From NCBI GenBank assembly GCA_029775955.1, contig JARVJW010000062.1, positions 1-11,706 of the forward strand: a stretch of 11,706 nt of DNA, written 5' to 3'. The translations under genes and the position numbers were made by a program. Shown here piece by piece: positions 1 to 4,989 of the stretch. The first letter of the stretch is position 1, and every line of letters starts with the position of its first letter. Below the pieces are notes generated by a model. It saw only the letters and a program-made list of their open reading frames with translations, made no database searches and was not told where the DNA came from. The DNA comes from Nitrososphaeria archaeon. Lineage in GTDB: Archaea; Thermoproteota; Nitrososphaeria; Conexivisphaerales; UBA164.

Positions 1-46
1 ATAATTATAAAGGTATCACAATTAATTGTAATAATTTTTCAAATAT

Positions 47-66
47 AAAAAATTTTATATAAAAAA
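47..66 (-). terminator. T-rich terminator after the acidic microprotein gene
   Basis: Read on the minus strand, two runs of six T (bases 66-61 and 52-47) follow the stop codon of the acidic small ORF by about 8 and 22 bases. Oligo-T tracts of this kind terminate archaeal RNA polymerase without a hairpin. The whole stretch 1-73 is very AT-rich, so chance T-runs are possible. Confidence 0.4.
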
Positions 67-73
67 TTTGGCC

Positions 74-175
74 TTAAAATTCTTCCTCTTCGTCCCAATC
101 CTCATCATCCATGTCCTCTTCGTCCCAATCCTCATCATCTAAATCCTCTTCATCTAAATCTTCATCTTCAGACAT
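74..175 (-). CDS. Highly acidic 33-residue microprotein with internal 10-residue repeats
   Basis: This short ORF runs from ATG to TAA. The product starts MSEDEDLDEEDLDDEDW and ends in DEEEEF. Nearly all residues are Asp or Glu, with two Trp, two Leu, two Met and a terminal Phe, and no basic residue after the start. Residues 14-20 and 24-30 carry the same DEDWDEE core, encoded by a 30-bp tandem duplication. A TATA-like box lies about 37 bases upstream and T-runs lie just downstream, so it has its own transcription signals. No family is recognised. Acidic tails of this kind often bind basic proteins or mimic nucleic acid, but that is only analogy here. The clean start, stop, promoter and strictly codon-sized repeat argue for a real gene. 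It could instead be a detached acidic tail of a former larger protein. Confidence 0.55.
   Translation of the reverse strand: MSEDEDLDEEDLDDEDWDEEDMDDEDWDEEEEF
84..143 (-). repeat. Two tandem 30-bp units inside the acidic microprotein gene
   Basis: Bases 84-109 and 114-139 are identical over 26 positions, giving a 30-bp period of exactly ten codons. A partial third copy, TCCTCTTC on the plus strand, starts at 144. The repeat encodes the DEDWDEE cores. A period divisible by three suggests expansion constrained by the reading frame. Confidence 0.85.
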
Positions 176-206
176 AATAGACCGCGTTTAGAGTTGACAG
201 ATTAGG

Positions 207-217
207 CTCTTATAAAC
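207..217 (-). promoter_or_regulatory. TATA-like box for the acidic microprotein gene
   Basis: The minus strand reads TGTTTATAAGAG here, a good archaeal TATA element. Transcription would start near 187 and give a leader of about 10 bases before the ATG at 175. The IS5-type end at 231 lies only about 14 bases upstream, so the insertion abuts this promoter. Confidence 0.45.
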
Positions 218-230
218 ATTACGGTCAAGA

Positions 231-248
231 TGCTTTGTTGCATTAATT
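231..248 (+). repeat. IS5-type terminal repeat (left end of the transposase relic)
   Basis: TGCTTTGTTGCATTAATT occurs here and again, identical over 18 bases, at 4017-4034. Its first 13 bases recur inverted at 4142-4154. It lies 67 bases beyond the stop of the adjacent transposase relic, where an IS terminus is expected. The text resembles ends known from the IS5/IS903 group (GGCTTTGTTG...). No matching opposite end was found near 1100-1200, so the element has lost its other terminus. Confidence 0.6.
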
Positions 249-314
249 GATTATTCCCGGCCAATGAACAAATTAATTGTGTCCCTTTGTCCAGCTCGTG
301 CCACCGTGATGCAC

Positions 315-1156
315 CTACACAATATTATATGTGAACACCTTGGCTATTATTTCATTAAATATTCCTGCATCAAGCGCTGATGACACGTATTCTTTTAACA
401 AACATCGCTTCCACATCTGTCCGTATCTATGCTTCCATGCAGTTGGATCATTGAGGAACTCCCTAACCACCTTTGACCTAACTCGATTTTCCAGTGAAGT
501 TGGGCTTTATTACAGGCTCTGCGCCCATGGCCTGCACTGAAGTTATCCCTGGAGTCATAGGCCGAATCACCAAACACCTTATTCACTTTGCCAACAGTAT
601 CCATTGCACCGTTAACAAGCTTGCTGAACTCCTTCCCGTCAACGTTCATCTATTTGTTACCTACACGCTGGTTATTGTGCGCCTGCTTATATCACGAATA
701 CCATCTAGCCTTTGGATGACCTTATTGTTTCTGCTACAGTTGTAGCTCTAGTGAAGTAATTAAGCGTGGCCGCCGGAGACCTGTCCCATAGTACCGGATA
801 GTACCAGATTTCAAGCCCGAGTTCGTCTGCAGCCCGCGCGGTCACAGACGATCTGTACAGATCCATGGTGGTCACTCTAACTGCATTACAGTGAAAACCT
901 TTTTGATAATTTCGAGTTCACAGCGAGCAACTGCCGGTCAAAATGTGGCCTTCAGTTAAACGTCATCACCGCGCTAACATCATAACAGACCCGTTTCTGC
1001 CTCTTGCCTTGCCTAATCGTCCATACAACCTAAGGGTTTCTCTGGTCAAACAACTTGTAGCGTTATCATAAATGGACAGTCGTCCCCGGTCCTCGCTATT
1101 GTAGCGCACCTTTTTTGCAATGGCCGAACTTAAGAAAGTATCATACTTTATGCTGA
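315..1156 (-). pseudogene. Frameshifted IS5-family DDE transposase relic
   Basis: The 3' half is clear but broken into three frames. From the ATG at 649 the minus strand reads KVFGDSAYDSRDNFS, containing the GD.AYDS motif around the second catalytic Asp of IS5-type transposases. A shift gives EPVIKPNFTGKSS. A second shift gives RSKVVREFLNDPTAWKHRYG followed by EYVSSALDAGIFNEIIAKVF to a TAG at 315-317. A segment that should contain the FSSLKR-like part and the final catalytic Glu seems deleted after the Trp of QMWKR. Upstream of 649 the match is weak: an open stretch at about 1156-970 includes GKARGRNGSVMML, and slightly downstream RLTEGHI resembles the RQTEGF segment of the family N-terminus. 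That portion and the 5' boundary are tentative. No functional protein can be made. Confidence 0.7.
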
Positions 1157-1174
1157 AGTGTCAAATAAAAGAAG

Positions 1175-1741
1175 CTATCTATCTTTAGATGAATCGATTT
1201 TAGTCGCTATGACTGTTTCTTGGTAAAAACCTTTTCTGTAAAGGATCTCAAAGCCCATCTCTTCCAAATGTTTCCTGATCTCCTGTTTATATTTGGATTC
1301 AACATATACGAACGTGCCACTGGCACGTAGTACCCTGTGTACTTCTTCCAACCCGGTGTATATATCCTTAAGTTTTCCGAGGTGATGAAGTACCAAGTGC
1401 GCTACAACAAGGTCGAACGTACCATCCTGATATTGTAGATGAGTTGCATCTGCCTGCTGAATGTTAATCGTTTCGGGAACTTTACCAAACTTGTCTTCTA
1501 GGCGTTTGCGGGCAGTGGCCACCTGTTCCTGGTCGAAATCTGTAAGCGTTATTGATAGTGGATGAAACCGTTCATACAGTAAAGAAGAGAGGGCCCCGTT
1601 TCCGCCTCCCAATTCCAAAATTTTTGAACTATTATCCAAGTTCACTGTGCCTGACTCCTTTATCTTGCGAAGAAATTTTTCAAAATAACTTTCTCCCCTC
1701 CTGTTCACGAACCATTTCTCAATGGTGGATAGTTTAGCCAT
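1175..1741 (-). CDS. Class I SAM-dependent methyltransferase (Methyltransf_11/25 type)
   Basis: This 188-residue protein has the Rossmann-type methyltransferase order. Motif I ELGGGNG is at residues 43-49 for the SAM methionine/ribose end. Acidic TDFD is at 67-70 after strand 2. ADAT at 97-100 is the usual adenine-contacting position. FDLVVAHLVLHHL at 109-121 is motif post-II, and VHRVLRASGTFVYVE at 134-148 is the typical later motif. The C-terminus ends in the beta-strand pattern (ETVIATKI). The substrate cannot be read from sequence; the closest general resemblance is to UbiE/small-molecule methyltransferases. It is a complete, apparently intact gene lying between two dead transposase relics, which suggests acquired cargo or an island passenger. 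The ATG at 1741 is the only good start. A weak TATA-like TATTTA lies about 27 bases upstream. Confidence 0.85.
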   Translation of the reverse strand: MAKLSTIEKWFVNRRGESYFEKFLRKIKESGTVNLDNSSKILELGGGNGALSSLLYERFHPLSITLTDFDQEQVATARKRLEDKFGKVPETINIQQADATHLQYQDGTFDLVVAHLVLHHLGKLKDIYTGLEEVHRVLRASGTFVYVESKYKQEIRKHLEEMGFEILYRKGFYQETVIATKIDSSKDR

Positions 1742-1748
1742 ACCATAA

Positions 1749-1758
1749 TTATATATAC
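1749..1758 (+). promoter_or_regulatory. TATA-like element between the methyltransferase and the IS630 relic
   Basis: ATTATATATAC reads as a TATA box on the plus strand about 50 bases before the ATG of the IS630 relic, consistent with its former promoter plus a short leader. On the minus strand it is only about 12 bases from the methyltransferase start, too close for a normal box. Assignment is uncertain. Confidence 0.3.
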
Positions 1759-1801
1759 TGAGGCTAAATACCTTTTCTGGAAGTCTATAAAAATAATTTG
1801 C

Positions 1802-2643
1802 ATGGTTAAAAGGGATCCACAGGCACTTGAAATAAGGCGAAGGATAAAGCTTCTCCTTTTAAAGACCCAGAGGGAAATGGCTAAAATTATTGGTGTAACG
1901 GAGCGCGATGTGGACAGCAAAGTGGGTGCATGGCGCTAATGCAGGCAAGCACAGGGGAAAGCTTACCTATTTGAATGACGGACAGAAGCTTGTTGAAGTT
2001 ATCCTGAAGAGAAAGTTACAGGTTTAAAACTGACATTACTGGAAGGGTTGCCAGGGTAATATATGGAATGTTTGGCATAAAGTACCACCCAGACCATGTT
2101 TGGGAATATTTGCCCTGTCATGTAAGCATAGCAAGGGAAATGAATGAAGGGATGCAGTTAATGGCAGTTGACATCCTGCCATGTAATGCTAGCTGAAACA
2201 GTAGTACGCTTGTGGACAAGGTTGACTTTTCGCTGCTCATGCCCAACAAAGGGTCAACTCCTAGGATTGACGCAAACTGAACTGGAAGTTTTCAGCAATA
2301 TATGGAATATCCCCATCGGGAAAACTGTATTTCATTATGTGTGATTACCCCATAAAGAGCGAGCAGGCAATCCTCAAGCAAATCCTCAGACATGTAGATG
2401 ACCATGACGCTCTGAGATGTATTAGCACAGGTGTGAAAGAGTTTGCAAAGCAGAATGAAGGGAGGCTAACAACCTTCAGGCTACCCTGACCTTAACCCAC
2501 TTTGGGCAAATAAATAGAACAAGATGAAAGGGTTCTGTCCAAATAACATCTATGAAAGCAAAACGTCAGGGCATTGGAAACACACTAGATTTGCTAACGT
2601 CGTTCTTCAAGACAAATTCATTACTGTTGTCAGTGAAGAATGA
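1802..2643 (+). pseudogene. IS630-family transposase relic
   Basis: The N-terminal helix-turn-helix is intact from ATG 1802 (EIRRRIKLLLLKTQREMAK, then IIGVTERDV) but hits a TAA at 1937. After shifts the plus strand reads GRVARVIYGMFGIKYHPDHV, the typical IS630 segment before the catalytic core. Next are FSLLMPNKGSTPRIDAN and an in-frame stop, then WKFSAIYGI, then a long stretch with KSEQAILKQILRHV. The hallmark YPDLNPLW follows (family consensus YSPDLNPIE.W) before another TAG. One frame ends at TGA 2641-2643; a competing frame (TSFFKTNSLLLSV) runs a little further. Multiple stops and frameshifts mean it is dead. Terminal repeats were not identified, so the element borders are unknown. It faces the MFS gene downstream and diverges from the methyltransferase. 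Confidence 0.7.
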
Positions 2644-2877
2644 GTATATAATGTATTTGCTAATAATTAACTGAAAATAATAAATTTATACAATAAACCA
2701 AGGATAAACTGCTGTATGGAAGATAACGGAGGATAATTATAGCATCTAGATAAACAGGCAATATTTGAAACTTACAAAGCGTTAATATTTTCTGAATATT
2801 GAGCTTTAAGCTCTACATGCAAGGACAAAATGACATGCCTAAAGCATTAAATTTGCCAATATCAACTACAAGATATT
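2644..2877. other. AT-rich intergenic region upstream of the MFS gene
   Basis: No ORF is supported. It contains two short inverted repeats, AATATTTTCTGAATATT at 2784-2800 and GAGCTTTAAGCTC at 2801-2813, placed about 65-95 bases before the transporter ATG. They could bind a regulator or be the scar of a mobile-element end. Neither role can be decided from sequence. Confidence 0.4.
2845..2854 (+). promoter_or_regulatory. TATA-like box for the MFS gene
   Basis: CATTAAATTT is centred about 29 bases before the ATG at 2878. No Shine-Dalgarno sequence precedes that ATG, so a leaderless transcript is likely. Confidence 0.35.
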
Positions 2878-4032
2878 ATGGCAATGAATGAGAGAACATA
2901 TTGGTTCAGACAGGCATACTTTTTTTATACTCAACTTGCAGCAGGCTCCCTTTTAGTTTTACCTTCAATTATGTTGCCAATTTACTTTAAAATTACAACA
3001 TCTTTAGAGGGATATCTATTCTTTTTTGAATTTTTTGGTATGCTAATTGGTTCATTGCTTTTGCCAGGAACTTCAGATAAAATAGGCAGGAGACCTACAC
3101 TGGCAACTGCTATAATGCTATATTCAGTCGGGTCATTCTTCCCTTATTTTAATCATTCATTCTATTTCCTAATTATATCTATGATAATAATGGGGGCCGG
3201 GATAGGAGCTAATGTACCTATTGTGAATGCCATGATGAATGAATTCTCTGACCCAACTGCAAGGGGTACTATAATGTCAATCGGAAACGCAATTTTTAAT
3301 CTGGGATTTGTAATTATACCGCTTTTTTTGTTATTTGGGATAGCTAAGTTTGTATTTGCTTATGGATTAGTACAGTTAATATCAATTTTACCTATCGCAT
3401 GGATTCCCGAAACAACTAAATTAAACAGTAAAGGCGGATTTAAGGCATTATATAAAAGTAATTATATAAAAAGGACGTTGTTAGTATCATTTGCTACATT
3501 TTTCGTATTTTTTTCTGCTTACGGCATAATAGACTGGTTTCCCACCTTAATATATAAGGGAATAATTGCAACACCAGCCCTGTTTCAGAAGGATTACATT
3601 ATAATTGCTAATTTGGGGGCATTTTCTGGTGCAGCCCTCATGGCACCGTTTATAGATAAACTTGGCAGAAAACGACTCGGTGTACTAGTTAACCTTGTAG
3701 CTTGTATTGCAGAAATGTTTGTGGGGTTAATTTCTGGTAATTCTATTTTGCTAATTGCTGCATTGATTTTCTCTTCACTATTATTTATGGAGGGGGCACT
3801 AGCAATTGTAACTATTATATCTTCAGAGCTATATGGCTCAGAAATGCGGGGAAGAGGTTTGGGAAATTCCCTAGCATGGGGAAGAATAGCTGGTATGATA
3901 TCCCCTTTGGTACTTGGTAGCATATTAGAAGAATTAAAAAGCCCTGCGGCGCCATTTTTTGTTATCTCCATTAGCTCTTTAGCTGCGATGAGTTGCTTTT
4001 TAATGCTTCCAGAAACTGCTTTGTTGCATTAA
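2878..4032 (+). CDS. MFS transporter, sugar/organic-ion porter type, C-terminal tail replaced by an IS end
   Basis: This 384-residue, very hydrophobic protein has about twelve membrane segments. MFS motif A appears in the first half (SDKIGRRPTLA, residues 66-76) and again after the central loop (IDKLGRKRLG, 259-268). PETT at 177-180 ends the first half, and ELYGSEMRGRG at 317-327 matches the E...R.RG element of sugar-porter and SV2-like transporters. It should move a small solute across the cytoplasmic membrane with an ion or by uniport; the substrate is unknown. The second PET signature at 378-380 is normally followed by a cytoplasmic tail. Here it is followed only by ALLH and a TAA that belong to the terminal repeat of the adjoining MITE, so the native tail has been cut off. 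All membrane segments appear present, so activity is possible. The next ATG, two codons later, is an alternative start. Confidence 0.85.
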   Translation: MAMNERTYWFRQAYFFYTQLAAGSLLVLPSIMLPIYFKITTSLEGYLFFFEFFGMLIGSLLLPGTSDKIGRRPTLATAIMLYSVGSFFPYFNHSFYFLIISMIIMGAGIGANVPIVNAMMNEFSDPTARGTIMSIGNAIFNLGFVIIPLFLLFGIAKFVFAYGLVQLISILPIAWIPETTKLNSKGGFKALYKSNYIKRTLLVSFATFFVFFSAYGIIDWFPTLIYKGIIATPALFQKDYIIIANLGAFSGAALMAPFIDKLGRKRLGVLVNLVACIAEMFVGLISGNSILLIAALIFSSLLFMEGALAIVTIISSELYGSEMRGRGLGNSLAWGRIAGMISPLVLGSILEELKSPAAPFFVISISSLAAMSCFLMLPETALLH

Positions 4033-4154
4033 TTAAAAGTTGTGCTAATTATTTAAAAATTAGGATAAATTGCCAATTTAAAATAAATAATTCCTTTAAT
4101 TTAAATTTGAAACTATTAACAAATTAACTATTTTTTGATATATGCAACAAAGCA
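4017..4154. mobile_element. 138-bp MITE-like element with 13-bp terminal inverted repeats
   Basis: TGCTTTGTTGCAT at 4017-4029 is matched perfectly by its reverse complement at 4142-4154. The interior is strongly AT-rich with no ORF. The left end continues as TGCTTTGTTGCATTAATT, identical over 18 bases to the end of the IS5-family relic at 231-248, so an IS5-type transposase probably mobilised it in trans. No clear target-site duplication is visible: the flanks read GAAAC on the left and TGAATT on the right. It inserted into the 3' end of the MFS gene. It could equally be an internally deleted IS copy. Confidence 0.6.
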
Positions 4155-4255
4155 TGAATTGCAAAACACTTATAAGAAAACAAAAGTACTGTTTGCACAA
4201 GGGAGTTCACGCCTACTAAGTTATCCAAAAAGTGAAAAACAGTAAAGACATCTAG

Positions 4256-4331
4256 ATGCATGATAAGTGCATGAAAGACGTATTGTCTATGAAGCAAGAA
4301 CCTCCAACCCTTTAGGGTGGAGAGTATGTCA
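4256..4331 (+). mobile_element. Relic of an IS605-type (TnpB) right end with its RNA hairpin
   Basis: From 4289 the plus strand reads MKQEPPTL followed by TAG at 4313-4315, closely like the MKQEAPTF-type C-terminal tail of many TnpB proteins. The DNA folds as CTCC-A-ACCC / TTTA / GGGT-GGAG (4302-4322), followed by AGTATGTCA. In IS200/IS605 elements the tnpB stop codon sits in just such a subterminal hairpin, which is also the 3' scaffold of the guide (omega) RNA, and the element ends a few bases further on. An in-frame TAG at 4253-4255 and the absence of upstream tnpB show that only the end survives. Stretch 4155-4255 contains nothing else that I recognise. The call rests on pattern memory. 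Confidence 0.5.
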
Positions 4332-4389
4332 GATACCGTATTGTTTATGGTACTTGAAGTTAATCAGAGGCTTTGGAACAACTTGTAAT
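4332..4389. other. Short spacer between the IS605-like scar and nob1
   Basis: Nothing supported is seen in these bases. They complete the roughly 357-base gene-free stretch 4033-4389, otherwise filled by the MITE-like element and the IS605-type scar. The plus-strand open frame through this area continues opposite nob1 and looks like a shadow. Confidence 0.5.
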
Positions 4390-4911
4390 CTAACCTGTTT
4401 TGTCCTTAATTTTCCTAGGTTTTCGCCTGACTTTGCTGCCGCAATAAGGGCATATCTCAAACGGTCTTTTAAAATATCTGCCACACCCAGTACATCTATA
4501 TGTCCACTGTATTATTTTTTTAATGCCAATAGTCTTTATTCCTTTGCATTTGATGTTGTTCAGGGCAAGGGCATTCTGCAGCTCATAATCGTCGGTTATT
4601 ACCGTCACATCATATTTTTCACCTAGTTGCAACGCAAGCGCCATAATTGATATGTCGGCTTCTGCCAGCTTTGGGTTTGCACCTATAATATTTAGGGCCA
4701 ACTTTAATACGTCCTTTTGAGGTTCAAGCACTTTCAATTTAGAGTTTTTTATGTAGCTGTTTACAATTAGTTTTTCATTTTCATTAACTACTTCATTTAC
4801 GGCCTCATTTGTGGTGAACATGATTTCTGAATTAATTAAACTAATTCTGAACAGACCAGCCGAATCTAGAATATAAACTGGCAATAATCCTTTGATCTTA
4901 TTTGAGCTCAA
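4390..4911 (-). CDS. nob1: Endonuclease Nob1 (PIN domain plus zinc ribbon), 16S rRNA 3'-end maturation
   Basis: This 173-residue protein matches archaeal Nob1. The N-terminal PIN domain has the first catalytic Asp in YILDSAG (Asp16), an acidic NEAVNEVV helix (Glu36/Glu40), EADISIMALALQLG (Glu84, Asp86) and VITDDYELQNAL (Asp107/Asp108). The C-terminal zinc ribbon is Cys140-x2-Cys143 and Cys154-x2-Cys157 (YRCTGCGRYF...CPYCGSKVRRK). The family cleaves pre-16S rRNA at the 3' end of the mature molecule during small-subunit assembly. The start is TTG at 4911, four bases after the tRNA-Thr discriminator. Another TTG at codon 10, just before PVYILDS, is an alternative, and no ATG precedes the catalytic Asp. 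It has no obvious promoter of its own, so it is probably transcribed with the tRNA and valS. Confidence 0.88.
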   Translation of the reverse strand: MSSNKIKGLLPVYILDSAGLFRISLINSEIMFTTNEAVNEVVNENEKLIVNSYIKNSKLKVLEPQKDVLKLALNIIGANPKLAEADISIMALALQLGEKYDVTVITDDYELQNALALNNIKCKGIKTIGIKKIIQWTYRCTGCGRYFKRPFEICPYCGSKVRRKPRKIKDKTG

Positions 4912-4915
4912 TTTA

Positions 4916-4989
4916 AGCCTCGGGCGGGATTCGAACCCACGACCTTCGCCTTACCAAGGCGACGCTCTAACCAACTGAGCTACCGGGGC
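4916..4989 (-). tRNA. tRNA-Thr (anticodon GGT)
   Basis: This 74-base cloverleaf has U8, A9, a 4-bp D stem (GCTC/GAGC), G18G19, anticodon stem TCGCC/GGCGA with loop TTGGTAA, a 5-base variable loop, and T arm GTGGG-TTCGAAT-CCCGC with one G-U pair. Anticodon GGT reads Thr codons ACC and ACU. The discriminator is U73 and CCA is not encoded, so it is added after 3' processing. The acceptor stem has a C4-A69 mismatch, the only unpaired stem position. The first 23 bases overlap the end of valS, whose TAG stop lies in the D loop. The 3' end is four bases from the nob1 start. No intron is seen. Confidence 0.95.
4918..4921 (-). promoter_or_regulatory. Possible Shine-Dalgarno GAGG for nob1 inside the tRNA acceptor stem
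   Basis: The 3' strand of the tRNA acceptor stem reads CCGAGGC, and its GAGG lies six bases before the TTG start of nob1. GAGG can pair with the anti-SD of archaeal 16S rRNA. The A in GAGG is tRNA position 69, the one that breaks the acceptor pairing. The site is available only in transcripts from which the tRNA has not been excised. Confidence 0.35.

Noticed and set aside
84..143. CRISPR-like array
   Set aside because: The 30-bp units are directly abutting without spacers and stay in the reading frame of a small acidic protein, so it is a coding tandem repeat.
494..745. Plus-strand open frame of 83 codons across the IS5 relic
   Set aside because: It is antisense to readable transposase text (GDSAYDSRDNF) and has no features of its own.
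1100..1125. Possible right terminal repeat of the IS5 relic (TTTTTTGCAATGG)
   Set aside because: It lies in direct, not inverted, orientation relative to the end at 231 and shares only a short TTGCA core, so it is probably chance.
1705..1920. Minus-strand open frame of 71 codons between the methyltransferase and the IS630 relic
   Set aside because: It is antisense to the helix-turn-helix segment of the IS630 transposase and has no independent support.
3594..3971. Minus-strand open frame of 125 codons inside the MFS gene
   Set aside because: It is a shadow of the transporter's second half, with no motif, and the sense frame has clear MFS signatures.
4267..4626. Plus-strand open frame of 119 codons opposite the nob1 3' end
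   Set aside because: It covers the reverse strand of the well-supported Nob1 zinc ribbon and PIN domain and shows no recognisable domain. Its first part runs through the IS605-like scar in another frame.
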